Shown here: piece after piece, positions 25,701-36,526 of the stretch | Position numbering within the stretch: position 1 is the stretch's first letter | Layout of the letters: each line of letters begins with the position of its first letter | From: Pseudevernia furfuracea | Taxonomy: Eukaryota; Ascomycota; Lecanoromycetes; Lecanorales; Parmeliaceae | Direction: 5' to 3' | Assembly (NCBI GenBank): GCA_022315425.1 | Contig: JAIUPT010000030.1 | Location: forward strand, 1,054,001-1,118,000 | DNA: 64,000 nucleotides | Position numbers and translations under genes: made by a program | The notes under the pieces: model-generated | What the model was told of the DNA's origin: nothing | Seen by the model: the letters and a program-made list of their open reading frames with translations, nothing else | Database searches by the model: none

Positions 25701-26521
25701 TGAACCTCATCATGGATACGTTCGCCGCTCTTGCTCTCGCAACTGATGCACCAACCGAGAGTATCCTGGACCGCAAACCCACGCCCAAGCGTGCGGCGCT
25801 GATCACAACGAATATGTGGAAGATGATCATCGGCCAAGCGATATATCAATTAGTCGTTACGTTTGTTCTCTACTTTGCCGGCTCCTCGATTCTGGGATAC
25901 TCGAAGAGCGATACTCTTCTTCAGACCGAGTTGGACACAATAGTGTTCAATACTTTTGTCTGGATGCAGATCTTTAATGAATTCAATAACCGCCGCCTCG
26001 ACAACAAGCTGAACATCTTTGAAGGCGTTCACCGTAACGCCTTCTTTATCATTATTAATATCATCATGGTCGCTGGTCAGATCATGATTATCTTCGTTGG
26101 TGGTGCAGCTTTTCAGATCAAGAGAATAGACGGCACGCAGTGGGCTATATGTATCCTGTGTGCGCTGCCATGCCTTTTGTGGGCCATAGTCCTACGGTAC
26201 ATACCCGATCGATATGCTGCTGCAGTATTTGGCTTCGTCAACGAGGTCTGGCTTGCGCTCACGCGCCCGGTCCTCGAGGGCTTGAATGTGATCCTCAGTC
26301 CTGTCGCTCAGGCCTGGCGAGTCACAAAGCGCTTCACGCGACGGACAACATCGAGATTCGTACGCAGAACGGGCGCAGAAGACGGCACCGCAGTCCCAGA
26401 CGAAGAGTCTGGGCTCGGGATCAACATGGGAAAGTTCTCGTCACCAACCTCTCCCATGACACCGCCGGAGCTGCCGCTGCAGCCTCTGCAGCCTCCACCT
26501 ATCACTCTTACGACTGCATGA
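22748..26521 (+). CDS. PMC1: Vacuolar P-type Ca2+-ATPase (PMCA/Pmc1 type)
   Basis: Pumps Ca2+ from cytosol into the vacuole. Single exon, 1,257 residues, normal for fungal type IIB pumps. A Ser/Thr/Arg-rich N-terminal tail of about 140 residues is followed by paired helices near 255-320 and the actuator domain with DESSATGES near 380. VPEGLPVAVTLALSFATKRM lies near 518. The phosphorylation loop CSDKTGTLTQNEMTV has its catalytic Asp at residue 563. Nucleotide-domain motifs include LLVKGAAEILL, RMVTGDN near 813 and the hinge TGDGTNDGPALKTADVGFSM near 888. The C-terminal transmembrane block contains QFQITVNITAVVLAF and QLLWVNLIMDTFAALALATD, which carry Ca2+-coordinating residues. A basic tail (KRFTRRTTSRFVRRTG) closes it. 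In fungi the family is typically calcineurin-regulated; no binding site was identified here. Confidence 0.96.
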   Translation: MTSNTLLVPPISTHTTVSQSANLYNDCTDMSQPSHHESLATIPDLEDSTTDISRSLQVPSSTSRSLGGSTLRSRADSFNSEAETARSRATSVNSTTETARSRKNSDVQTVRSGFEGDDLSAEEALRPDKTDEKATEVANNPFAFTPRQLNKVLNPKSLAAYRALGGLRSLERGLQTDVVAGLSVDEVSISRKIGFEEATQCAKTRKPPDAGTVIAQDVLVTDHEVEGQYHDRIRIFKNNRLPTKKSLSIWKLFWNAFNDRVLIILTIAAVISLALGIYEAVGQTPAPGQVQSLDWVEGLAIEVAVIIVVLVTGLNDYRREKQFVALNEKKEDRQVKAIRSGKSVLISVFDVMVGDVLHLESGDSIPADGILINGHGIRCDESSATGESDAMRKTGGQEVSNRIEEGTATSKLDPFIISGSKVLEGVGTYLVTSVGVNSSFGKIVIGLQTPNEDTPLQVKLARMANWIGYLGTAAAGLLFFILLIRFLAGLSGNTNTPAMKGSTFLDILIVAITIIVVAVPEGLPVAVTLALSFATKRMLKENNLVRHLRACETMGNATTICSDKTGTLTQNEMTVIAGIMGSKVEFAREVHHRDRERKVIPLPAAFERLSLMVRTLFLQSCAINSTAFEGEEDGKSTFIGSKTETAMLIMAKEQLGMGPVAEERNGVEIVQLIPFDSDRKCMGVVIRLASGTYRLLVKGAAEILLEKATSELVDIAGEALHQCALTDSSRARVSASIDEFAKKSLRTIAMLYKDFQQWPPLGARILDEDRKVALFEDLFCDMTLLAVIGIQDPLRDGVAKAVKQCQDAGVKVRMVTGDNVMTASAIAMECGIKTPEGLVLEGPRFRHMSDEQMDEAIPRLEVLARSSPEDKRILVARLKYLGETVAVTGDGTNDGPALKTADVGFSMGIAGTEVAKEASAIILMDDNFSSIVKAIMWGRSVNDAVAKFLQFQITVNITAVVLAFVSAVSSPDMHSVLSAVQLLWVNLIMDTFAALALATDAPTESILDRKPTPKRAALITTNMWKMIIGQAIYQLVVTFVLYFAGSSILGYSKSDTLLQTELDTIVFNTFVWMQIFNEFNNRRLDNKLNIFEGVHRNAFFIIINIIMVAGQIMIIFVGGAAFQIKRIDGTQWAICILCALPCLLWAIVLRYIPDRYAAAVFGFVNEVWLALTRPVLEGLNVILSPVAQAWRVTKRFTRRTTSRFVRRTGAEDGTAVPDEESGLGINMGKFSSPTSPMTPPELPLQPLQPPPITLTTA

Positions 26522-27809
26522 GTGACTTACTTTGGACTATATGAATGTATTAAATGGAAGGATCCAAACATTGTATATACCTTCATAGCGTTGGCGCTGG
26601 TGGGTAGCATTTTATGAATCATGATCGTCTTGGTTGTGGTTTTTGGGGCATTGGATAGATAGAAATTTAGATACCTACAGCTCAGCACTGACTGCATGCC
26701 TTCAGGTTAGAAGTATTGTACATAATTACATTGATATAACAAGAACAACTCAATTTTCATACACGCTCCATGGATTTTCAGATGTTATTTGGTGATTCGT
26801 GTGAATGTTGCTCGATGTCCGCACACGTTCAGGTCTCGCCTCCAGGGGGCCAAGGAAGCACGGTCCATTGCATCAGATGAGAAGATCGCTGGACTTGTCC
26901 CACCGTATCAGCCATAGGCGTCCGAGAGCAATGAATCAGCACCTCATCAAACCCATCATCAAATAGGGAAAGAAAGAACCCCATCACGACTCCACCCCTA
27001 ACCCGCCCACTATCTCACAACATCCCTACTCCTCGAGCCTAACCCACAGCAAAACCTCCTCCAATCCGCTGCATCGAATGCCAAAACCCAAAATACTACT
27101 TCCAAACCCCCCTTCTTCCCCCCCAAGGGAAGCAAAACGACAACAAATTGCAGCTGACGGAACATCATTCAGGTAGCGGACAAAATTCGTCAAACTATGC
27201 CCGCTTGCTGCCATCACAGGTATGCTGAAATCTGAACGCCCTTTTCCGCGATAGAAATGAGCAAGCAGTCTATGGCGGCGGGTATTGTTGCTTGTGAGTA
27301 AGGTGAAGCGGATCGAACGGGCATGGGCGCTGCTGTCTTTGGATGCTCTGCCACGGTGTGGAAGGAGCATACGGTAGAAGTTCGTGGAGCGGGGGGATGG
27401 GTGATGGTGGTTCAGGATGTGCAGGCAAGCGCAGGAAGTACGGTCGTATGGACATGGTATCGCATGGCATGTTCATGTGACCGAGGGGTTGAAAAGGCCG
27501 GTTTTGAGATCTAATCACATGTATCGGTCAGCTCACCTGGCGTGGAATGGACTGGGTTTTTCATCGTGAAGCCCTCGCTCGTTGGCGGGATGGGATTGAC
27601 AGGAGAGCGGGTTTTCGAGGCTCAGTTGAAAAAGGTTGGGGGAATGTGGGAGGTGTTATTTGGGGTTCACAAAGAAAAGAAAAGAAAAGAAAAGAAAAGA
27701 GAAGAGAAGAGAAGGGAAGAGAAGGGAAGAGAAGAGAGGAGAGGAGAGGAGAGGAGAGGAGAAGAGAAGAGAAGAGAGGAGAAGAGAGGAAAAGAAGAAG
27801 AAGAAGAAG

Positions 27810-27841
<32 letters not shown>

Positions 27842-28213
27842 GAAGAAATTGCCGTGATCGACAGGTCAAGACAAAAAGGAAGTTGATGGGAAAGGTCGAT
27901 GTCTCTGTTCTTCAAACAAAAGGGGGGAAGAGAATCAGTGGTTGCATGGCAGAAAATCTCTATCTAGCGCTGCAGAAGGAAGAACGACAATAGTAATGGG
28001 ATGGATTCGTCTCATCTTGAACCTTGAACAAGAAAAGAGTATATCGCAATGCCATTTCGCAAAAGGGGAATTAAAGATTTCGGGCATTTCACTTGGTACA
28101 GACAGAATAGAAAAGCATGCAGGTGCCCTCGCGATATTCCAGTCACTCCACGACTCCTCCAAACACTCCAGTGCATCACTTCTGCGTGGTCATCTTTAAG
28201 CATGCCGAGTCAC
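26522..28213. other. Convergent intergenic region with purine repeat
   Basis: 1.7 kb between the 3' ends of PMC1 and VPS21. Apart from the polypurine tract listed separately, no gene was recognised. Long frames over the tract are products of its composition. Confidence 0.55.
27671..27847. repeat. Polypurine microsatellite, (AAAAG)n-(GAGA/GGAGA)n-(GAA)n
   Basis: About 177 bases with nearly no pyrimidine on the plus strand. It starts with AAAAG units, passes through AGAGAAG/GGGAAGAGA and GAGGA units, and ends in about 16 GAA triplets (27791-27839). Mirror-symmetric purine runs of this length can form triplex DNA. It lies between converging genes. Confidence 0.95.
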
Positions 28214-29200
28214 CTAGCACGCACACCCCTCCTTCGCCCCCTCCGGTCTCTGATTCAGATTGACTCTGTCCGAGCCTAGAACTGTTTGTCCTGTGCCAGC
28301 ACCCGCCGCTCCAGGGCCTTTGGTTCCCTTCATTTGCGTCTCCGGAATCGCGTTCGCAATGGCCGTGAATACCCCTTGAACATTCACCCCCGTCTTCGCA
28401 CTCGTCTCAAAGAACAACAGTCCCTCTTCCTCCGCATATTCCTTGCCCTCCTTTGTACTAATCTTCCTCGCATCGCCGCTCTCCTCAGCCACCCCTCCAC
28501 CCTCGGCATCGGCTCCACCACCAGTATTCGCTTCCCCCGAGGTCGCGGCGTCCTCATTGGTAAGATCTAGCTTATTGCCCACCAAGGCGATCACGATGCC
28601 TGGGCTCGCCTGCCGTTGCAGTTCGGCGACCCAGTGTTTTGCTTTCACAAGAGAGGTGGGCTTGGTGAGATCGTATACAACGAGAGCGGATTGGGCATTA
28701 CGGTAGTACATAGGGGCGAGCGAGGCGAAGCGCTCTTGTCCGGCTGTGTCCCATATTTCGAATTTTATGGTGCGGTGGGGAAGGTGAGATTTTTGAGTTA
28801 GAAAGGCAGCTAGAGAAGGGAGCATTAGCTTGGCTATTGGAATCTAAGTACGGGACTTCATGAAACCGAGTGTAGTGTGTGACGTGAAAGAGTCAGTCTC
28901 AGGAGCAGAGCTCGAGGCCAGATGCCAATGCCACGGGGCATATCGAGGATGTACAACGTACCACCGATGGTTGGCTCTTTATTCTCTTGGAAATCATTAT
29001 TGACAAAGCGGAGAACGAGGGATGACTGCAAGGCGCAGCAGGTCCATTAGCCCGTGTCCATCTCCGTACTGCCGTTGTAGAACACCAGGTGGCGATGAGG
29101 GCAAACAAAAGACCCATACCTTCCCAACGGCCGCCTCACCTAGCAGAACAAGCTTGACACTGCTGCTAGGCTTGGGTGGCGCAGCGGCCGATTCTGCCAT
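28214..29200 (-). CDS. VPS21: Rab5-family endosomal GTPase (Vps21/Ypt5)
   Basis: Controls early endosome fusion and vacuolar sorting. Three exons (29200-29120, 29025-28962, 28809-28214) give 246 residues; introns are 94 and 152 bases, GT-AG. Exon 1 carries the P-loop GEAAVGK, completed by SSLVLRFV across the first splice, a common intron site in Rab genes. Switch I is NDFQENKEPTIGAAF with the effector Thr. Switch II is WDTAGQERFASLAPMYYRNA. Base-binding motifs are GNKLDL and ETSAKTG. A Gly/Ala-rich insert (GEANTGGGADAEGGG) between the NKLD and SAK motifs matches fungal Rab5 proteins. The tail ends CAC, a double-cysteine geranylgeranylation signal. The Rab5 subfamily is clear; choice among Vps21/Ypt52/Ypt53 paralogues rests on overall resemblance. 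Confidence 0.93.
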
Positions 29201-32200
29201 GACTGTAGGTGATATATGCAGGTACACAAACGGAGGGCGTAGTAGCCGGTTTTCCCAGCACGAGGAGACGGAGTGTCCGCGGCTGAGAAATCAAGAGACA
29301 GGCGGGCTTAGCGCAGGATGTGGTAGATGTAATGGTGGAGTCGAAGGAGTGAGCACTACTCGAATAGTGAGAGTAGTGTGGTCAAGGCAGAAGGGTGAGT
29401 AAAAGTAAAAATATCTTTTTGCGCCCTTGTCGCGGAATGGCGTGGGAAAGACTCAGACTCCTTTGCGGGGTCCCACTGGTTGGACTTGCTTTGTATGGAT
29501 GGATGGACAGATGAGAGTGTTGATGCCTGGTGTATACTATTCGAATTCTCCTACTGCCGTGAAGATGACGATAAATGCCAAATGTGGTTTAGTGTCCTTC
29601 TACGAATCCTACGGATTTGATGTGTGATGGTTGAGACAAATCTGTCTATCGGTCGGTAGTTCTTGGAGGCATTGATTATGCGGCAATTTTGGGGTTCTCA
29701 TGTTCCCGGACATCCAGAGCTTTGCGGTAGAAAGAATAGTGGAGGTAATCAAAATGCACAATACAGAAGTTTCTATCTATCTCACATTTGCATCCACACA
29801 ATAAGACAGGCTCGGATCGAAAGGTTTTTTGAAGCGATTGCGTGAGCCAGGGAAATCTATGAGTGCAGCGCCGGGTCTAATATACAGCCATCGCCAGTTC
29901 CTTGGTGCCAGACCTGCATGCCCCACCAGTGTCGCGCAGCGTAGACGGTGCCCCGAAACTCTCCAGTGATGCCAATCTCAAGCTGGTCCTTCCACAGAAA
30001 AACAGAAACGTTCTTTCGAATATGGTACAGTTTCCCCCCCCCTCCCTCCGAATGCAATGACCGTGAAGTCGAATGATCTATTTTGGTATCTCCCTAATTC
30101 CATGCCCTTTCTATGAGCGGACTCCGAGAAATGACTTTTTGAATAGTGAATGTACCGATAATGCAAGGAAATTCGTGTGTGTAGTAAGGGTCGAGAAAAG
30201 TGCGCGAATGTCGCTCAATCGCTGGGTCTCGCTAGAACGACTGATGGTGGTACAATGCTCGAGTAAGGGCGAATGGTGTTGGTGATGGTGGTACAGCTGA
30301 TGGTGCGGACTGCGAACGTCGGAGCCCGGAATAAAAGCAGGAAACAAGTGTGGTAGTGGCTGAGAATCGATAAAAAAAGGATGGCTGATTACGAATGGTG
30401 CGGATGAATGATGAGCCTGTGCGGTACGCACGTTAGCAGGGTTCGCGCAGAGCTAGGCAGTAAGGGTGACTGTGTCCTGAAAAGTACGTACCTCGCTGGG
30501 GATCCATTCCTTCCACCTCCAAGGTCCAACAAGGTACACTGCCAGGCTGCTTCCAAAGGGACCGCAGGTTGCGAAGATTATTGTGGAGTGGGCGAATTGA
30601 CAGCAGTGTACCCTAGAGACCTTGGAAGGCGATTTGTTCGACTATCGAGGTTTTGGTGGTGGTTTTGGCTTTGGCACGCCTGTGGTATCATATGCGCCTC
30701 GTCCCATATTCATTGGTGCGTCGATTGCTCTGAAGATCATGAAAGCGTTCTGAGTGTCTTTGTGGTATGAGCGTTAGCTGTGGTGGTTTGTCTGAAGAAA
30801 CAAAACAAGCCATGGGGGAATCGATGGAGTATTATATAGGGAATTAGGCGTAGACGGCGCCGGTTGCTGACCTGACTCACAAATAGACTGGGCTGTGTCC
30901 GTTCCTGCAACTATTCGTAAGGCGAGCTGAGTCGACACTGTTTACCGTCCTTTACGATGTAACTGTGCATGCAGGTAAGATCCGTCTCCGATTCCGAAAG
31001 ATGCCTTTTCTTTGTCAAGCTCAGGATTGTGGTGGTGTAATGTCCGTGGTTTAGAGATCAGTGAAAAGAGGGTATGGGCTCCTCTGGGAATAGAAGCCAG
31101 CTTGAGTAATCTCTGTGGTGGTTTGTCAGGTTGTACTTTTCGCTATGGTAAGACGGAGCTTGGGTGGTGTAGAAAGAAGGTCAGGGTTGAAGGTCGTATA
31201 TCAATTGCCAGCAAAGAGACACTGACGCAAGGTGAAAGAGAGTGTGGGAGTAGAAAATGACAGGAAGAGTTTGTGGGCGGCGGGTATGTAATTTGTTGAA
31301 TGCCGGCACCCCTTGAAGCAAGCGAGACCTTGCTGCCCAATGTGATGGATATGGACCGAATCAGGTACCTGTTTGAGACACAAAGGAGAGTAATGGGCAA
31401 GTTTTGCGTCAGGTCGTTTGTGGTTGTCTACAAACCAAGTACCAATTAGAAGAAAAGGATGCAAGATGACGCAGAGATTGGATTGGCTGTACATACTACA
31501 TGGGACTTTTTTTCCATTGAATTAGCGACTGAGTCCGATGTAACAATTATTTTTTACAGGGGTCTGCGGCCGTTTCAAGATGCCTACGGCACGAAACTAG
31601 CAACGGCTCGAAGGACCCAGCGCCCAGCGAGTAGTGTGGAGTTTTTCTTTTTCGTTTTACGAGGCATGGCTGATGCCTACGAAATAATCATCATGCCTTA
31701 ATTTATTTTATTTTCTCAGCTTTGGGCGCAGAACTTTGTTTTTTTTTTTTGTTTTTTTTGTTTTCCACCCTCGGGTCGCAAAGGATTCCTGTTCTTAGGG
31801 CTCGTTCCTGCATCAGTGGGAAACTGGGTAAGCCACTAAATGTGCGGACTAGAAGGCGGAAAGGTTCCCGGTAGGTTGGCTGAAAGTCTATCGGTCACAC
31901 TCTTTGGCTTCCATGTACCCCGAAATAATGAGGTATCAAACTAGATTAGCTCCCTAGGTATTGAGTGGCACTCAGGTATCCTGAATAATAAAATAGGATA
32001 AAATAATGCTGACACTGCCATCATCGTCAGATGCAAGCCCGGGGGAAAAAAAGAGTCATAAAAAGAGTCATGAAAAAATAGCATGAGGTACCGACTTTGA
32101 TGACACAATCTCCGCAAAAGACAAAGAACATCTCTAGGCCTGGGCACGCGCCATGTGTCGTGAGACCAAAATAACAATTCTCGCATAAACGAATGTGAGC

Positions 32201-32695
32201 CGACGCAATTATAGACGCAATCAAGCAAATCCCGAGTGATACTGTGACACATTCTTTTTCTATCACCGTCTTTTTGCCTTTCAGTACGAGTATGGTACTT
32301 CAATCATAATCAAAAAAAAATCAAAACATTTAGGGATTAAATTTTCTTTTCCGAGGTGTGTGCGCAACGCGGCTCGTATCAAATCATTGACCCTCTCACG
32401 GCTTCCCCCCCGAAAACGCCCCCAGCACAATCCCTGATTCCCTGACCATAACAGCCTTGGCTGGTATACCTTACCTTGTAGTCCGTACCGTCCTGTTGGG
32501 TAGACGATTATGTATCTAGAAGGACGCTAGAACAAGGATGCATCTTCGGGAACGGCTTCGTTGCATCGTGCCATGTGGTGGAACTACCTTAGCACCGCTT
32601 GCCTCCAAAAAATCGGAAGCCACAGGCTATGCGGACTACAGTAGGCTCCTATGACTGTAGGCTGATAGGATTTCGGATTTCATAGTGAGGGCGTC

Positions 32696-32716
32696 AAGGT
32701 AGTAGGTACCTACCTT
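32696..32716. repeat. AGGTA/TACCT palindrome
   Basis: A near-perfect palindrome centred on TAGGTACCTA. Similar motifs recur at 61278-61304 and 61467-61496. Confidence 0.7.
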
Positions 32717-33904
32717 CCTCTTTTTCTTTACTCGGTGCCTTTTCTACACACTATACGCTATGATGCTTTCGCTGGATACGCCCGGAAGAGGCTCATCTTG
32801 CGGCTAAATGAATGCGCAACCCAAGCGTTCAGTAATCGATTCTACGCTTCCTCTTTGACTCTAATAATGTCTGCTTTGCGCAGCCAAGCCACGGACGGGC
32901 GAAGAGGGCAAAATAAGAAATAAAATGACAGGATCATCCTTGGTTGATCCCAGACTCTCCATGTGGCTTTCCGAAAGTACCGGCGGATGGCTTAAAAGGA
33001 GAACTGTTGTCTTGGCACCAGTGTTCCCCGGCGCCGGCGTTTTTGAAATTTGATACATCGCCTCGATCAGATCTCAACCTGAACGCTGTCTTAGAAGTCT
33101 TTGGAGACCTTGCACCTTTTCAAAGAGTGAAATTCGTTGTCGCACCCCTCAAATTCCCAAACGAGCACCAAGGTCAACCCGGAAATGCACAGCACATGAA
33201 ACCAGGCGTTGCAGGGCTCAATTGCCCGACTCTGCAGAAATAGTACGTTCTGTGCCATCCGTTTGTTGTGCAATATCTACTGCGCAGTGTCGGCTGCTGC
33301 GACGTCGCGGCGTATAATTGCCTGACTACCTGCCCCTGGCTGCCGAAGGTTCCTGGCCCTCCACCACTCAGAACAACATGACAGGGTTGCCACGTGTGCA
33401 TACTGCATAAGCAGCAGAGCGATCTACAGAACCTCAGATTATCCCGTTACCTAAATCTGCATCCTTCCGCTGACTGATCGAAATTTTGCTGACTGACTCG
33501 TGGGAAACACCGAGCAAAGCTAGACTCTTGCTATTCATTCGCGTCCAACTGTCAGCATTGTGCTATGGGCTTACTCATTACTCCGTAATCACTATTCTTC
33601 TTAAACCAAACAACTTTTGTACAGCCTCGTTTAAGACTGCAAAAGCCGCAAACACCGGTGACCCTATCGCGGTTCCGAGACAAGTCCTCGGGTTCTTCCG
33701 TATTTGTTTTCGAAGGGGCCTTTAGCATTCACGGTAATCGTACGGAGTGCTCCTTACCTTAGTCATTACAGCTTCAACCTCTCTCTTCATAGGAACTGTA
33801 ATCGTGACTCCGAATGCATGCTCTTTCACAGTAATAAAGACGTTGATTTCATTGCGCGTGATGCTGATAAATCTGCTGCAGATAGACTAAAGTCACGACT
33901 AAAT

Positions 33905-33968
33905 GTCTTTCTAATATATCTAAGCCTTGACCATGAGTCTTTCTAATAGCTCTAAGCTATGATCATGA
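33905..33968. repeat. Two-copy 32-base imperfect tandem repeat
   Basis: Units at 33905-33936 and 33937-33968 both begin GTCTTTCTAATA and end CATGA. They differ at a handful of positions, including C/T differences. A third, weaker partial copy may follow. The surroundings are AT-rich. Confidence 0.7.
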
Positions 33969-34277
33969 CTATCTCTATTATATGATGAGGGTTGAAGACC
34001 AACCAAGCCTCTTGATTTGTAAAGGTAAAGGGTTGACGTCTCGTCATCGTTGATTCTTTCATGCTTAGCACTACGTAATCAAGATGCTTCTTGCATTGAC
34101 AGTATCTCATTGAATAGCGTTGCTCGGATTCTATGCTTGAGCTCGCGTTCTTCTATGAAGAAACGGCTTTGGGCAAAGTTACCTTACTCGTAGTCTTCGA
34201 GCCACGGAGATATAAGATTAAAGTCCGCCTTGGCAAAAGCTTCATGATGCAATGAGGAACCTCGATTTATTATTACA

Positions 34278-35435
34278 ATGAACGCCTCATGGAGTTTCGC
34301 GACTTTGCTGGTCCGCACAAGTAGACTCAATATGAAACCAGCATCCTTGAGACCATTCCTCCCCAGACCCGCTATTCGTCGGCGGCAACTCCCTTCCAAT
34401 CGGCATTATGCAATGCGAGCACCAGGAGCGCCGATGCTCCAAGTCTTCAATGATAATACCAAGCACCTACAACGAGAAAGAGCGGCGGCGGATGTAGAGT
34501 GCAGCCGGAAAGTCGACTACCTCCGAGATGAAGTGGCATTCAGACTCTGCGAGCGATTACTCGTGACCTCCCTTCCCCAACCTTCCACGAGTATCACTTA
34601 CAGCTATTGCTAGGATATCAAACGCCAATTTCCCAGCGTCCTCGATCTCGGCGCCAATGCCTGCAATATAGGTCGTGCTCTCACCGTCCCTGTCCCAGAG
34701 TCTCCACCCCTCTCCACGAGGCTCTCACATCTCACGTCCGCGGACTCCTCAACAACCCTCCTCCACCGGGACGCTTCGCTCCCATTCAACTCTCTCCTTC
34801 CCTCTCACACTCGTACCACACTCGGCCCACCAGATCAGCCTCTGCCCTTCGAGCCTCAATCATTCGATGCCGTTCTATCCTCCCTCTCCCTCCACTGGGT
34901 CAATGATCTTCCCGGCATGCTCACCCAAATTAACCGTATCTTGAGACCAGACTCTCCCTTCCTGGCAGCCATGCTAGGCGGCGACTCCCTCTTCGAACTC
35001 CGCACGTCCCTCCAGCTCGCCGACGTCGCAATCCGCGGCGGTGTCTCCACTCATGTCTCTCCCCTCGCGGACGTTCGTGATATTGGGGGCTTACTTACAA
35101 AAGCTGCGTTCAAAATGCTGACGGTAGATGTTGACGACATCATCGTCGACTACCCGAATCTGTTTGCCTTGATGACGGATCTACAGGCGATGGGAGAAAG
35201 TAATGCAGCGCTGACGCGGGAGCCGGCAGGCCTGAGGAGAGATGTAATGGCTGCGGCGGAGGCTATATACAGGGCGTTGCACGCGGAAGGGGGGGAGACG
35301 TTGCCGGCAACTTTCAGGATTATTTACATGATTGGGTGGACGGAGGGGGCAAACCAGCCGACGCCGTTGGAGAGGGGAACGGGCCAGCTCAACATCAAGG
35401 ATATCTTGGAGCCGCCTGGACAGAAAATTTTGTAA
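34278..35435 (+). CDS. NDUFAF5-like mitochondrial methyltransferase-fold complex I assembly factor
   Basis: Two exons (34278-34562 and 34614-35435, 51-base intron) give 368 residues. The N-terminus is Arg/Pro-rich without acidic residues (MKPASLRPFLPRPAIRRRQL), typical of a matrix-targeting presequence. A second ATG at 34332 would remove 18 residues and is also plausible. The conserved block LQVFNDNTKHLQRERAA and YLRDEVAFRLCERLLDIKRQ precedes the SAM-fold motif SVLDLGANACNIGRAL. FDAVLSSLSLHWVNDLPGML and ILRPDSPFLAAMLGGDSLFE are also family hallmarks, and the C-terminus has FRIIYMIGWTEG. In animals NDUFAF5 hydroxylates an Arg of NDUFS7 during complex I assembly; the same role here is inferred by homology. 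Confidence 0.92.
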
Positions 35436-35605
35436 TCAAAGGCTTGGGTAAGATAGCTATATTGTACAGTCATGAGCTTGTACAACATTGCCACTAGCAC
35501 GGTGAGAGCACTGGCACTGTGATTTTTCACAGGCGCAGGCAGCTTCGGGCGGGTTGATACTCCCTGCAGAGTAAAACGCAGGCTCCTTTAATCCTTCAGG
35601 TATTC

Positions 35606-36378
35606 TCATACTGTCCTCCGATCCGTCATGACCCGTACAATTGATCCTGCTCCCGCGATCTCCACTAACTTCTCATGCCAGCTAAGCAGTACACTCATCG
35701 CTTGTCCGCCTCCCTCTCCTCCCCCCCTTGACTGTATTTGTGAGAACCCACCAGTTGCTTGAGGTGTTATAGATGACCGTACAGAGCTAGGTTGTGATGT
35801 GTGCGACATTCCTTTGTATCTGATTTGAGAAAGCGTCGTGGTCAGCATATGAAAGGCGTTGATACAGCCAGAAATTAGGGAGTAGGGGCACCCGGGAAGA
35901 CTTTGCATTGCGTACAAGTACTTCATCAGAACGTCTAGCGTTTCAGGCCCACCTTCTGAGCCGTATATACGACTAAGCATTGGCGACATCTCGGATTGTT
36001 TGATCGATTGTAGCGTTTCTACTACCGTTGCTAGATGGAATTCCTGCTTTGAACTTCAGCAAAAAAGCGGAATCACAAACACGGCCACGTCTGAGAGTCA
36101 TCTCTCTCTCTCCAGGCAAACCATGCCGCCTCGATTGCTGGGGCCTTGCTCACCTTCGCCTGCGCGTCCCCTCCATACGGCACATTCTCCAAAGCTCCCC
36201 TCAACGCACCCTCCGAGTCTCCCCCTCGTAATAACTGCTTTATTTGACTTGAAAGTGTTTGCACTTCTGAAGCTGAGACTGAAGGAATGGAGGGCAAGAG
36301 GGAGGAGACGTCGAAGTTAGCCGGGGATTCGGGGTCGAGGAGGTCGATATTTATGGTGCGCCAGTTTATTGTTGCCAT
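35606..36378 (-). CDS. ARC15: Arp2/3 complex subunit 5 (p16-Arc)
   Basis: Subunit of the actin-branching Arp2/3 complex. Three exons (36378-36154, 36043-35916, 35819-35606; introns 110 and 96 bases) give 188 residues, slightly longer than animal ARPC5. Exon 1 reads MATINWRTINIDLLDPESPA; exon 2 EFHLATVVETLQSIKQSEMS and LSRIYGSEGGPETLDVLMKY; exon 3 YKGMSHTSQPSS, a fungal Ser/Gly-rich insert, then LLSWHEKLVEIAGAGSIVRV and the conserved end MTDRRTV. The acceptor before EFHL was chosen because it alone keeps the frame and restores the family sequence. It is divergent from the dynactin p62 gene with only 148 bases between start codons. Confidence 0.95.
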
Positions 36379-36526
36379 GATAGCTAGGGAGGATGGGAAA
36401 GTGGGTGTTGGAAGGGACTCGGGCTGCAGGCAAGAGCATTGCTGTGGCAGCGGAAACGTTCCGCTCGGCTTCAATTCTCTAGGTATTGTCTTAAAACAGC
36501 TTTCCTATGCTAGCCATTCTATAATT
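36379..36526. promoter_or_regulatory. Bidirectional promoter, ARC15 / dynactin p62
   Basis: Only 148 bases separate the two ATGs, so both 5' leaders and core promoters must share this stretch. No TATA box was seen. A T/A-rich patch lies close to the dynactin start. Confidence 0.6.

Larger units (their letters stand above)
29201..34277. other. Long gene-poor interval between divergent genes
   Basis: Five kilobases between VPS21 (-) and the NDUFAF5-like gene (+) with no supported coding gene. Many short frames exist, none with a domain or convincing splice set. It contains T-rich runs at 31738-31765, A-rich runs near 32310-32320, a TACCT palindrome at 32696-32716 and a 32-base tandem duplication at 33905-33968. 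The stretch 30100-30430 is CT-rich when read on the minus strand, like a fungal 5' leader. It could hold a noncoding transcript or long untranslated leaders. Confidence 0.5.

Noticed and set aside
27542..27993. Overlapping frames encoding Lys/Glu/Arg-rich or Leu/Ser-rich proteins
   Set aside because: They are translations of the polypurine repeat; no start context, domain or exon partner supports them.
1740..29200. SED5, VAM7, VPS21 and PMC1 as a vacuole/trafficking gene cluster
   Set aside because: The genes are separated by unrelated ones, lie on both strands and are housekeeping genes; chance proximity is the simpler reading.
30111..30431. 106-residue His/Ser-rich minus-strand frame
   Set aside because: Composition fits a CT-rich leader region; no domain and no adjoining exon found.
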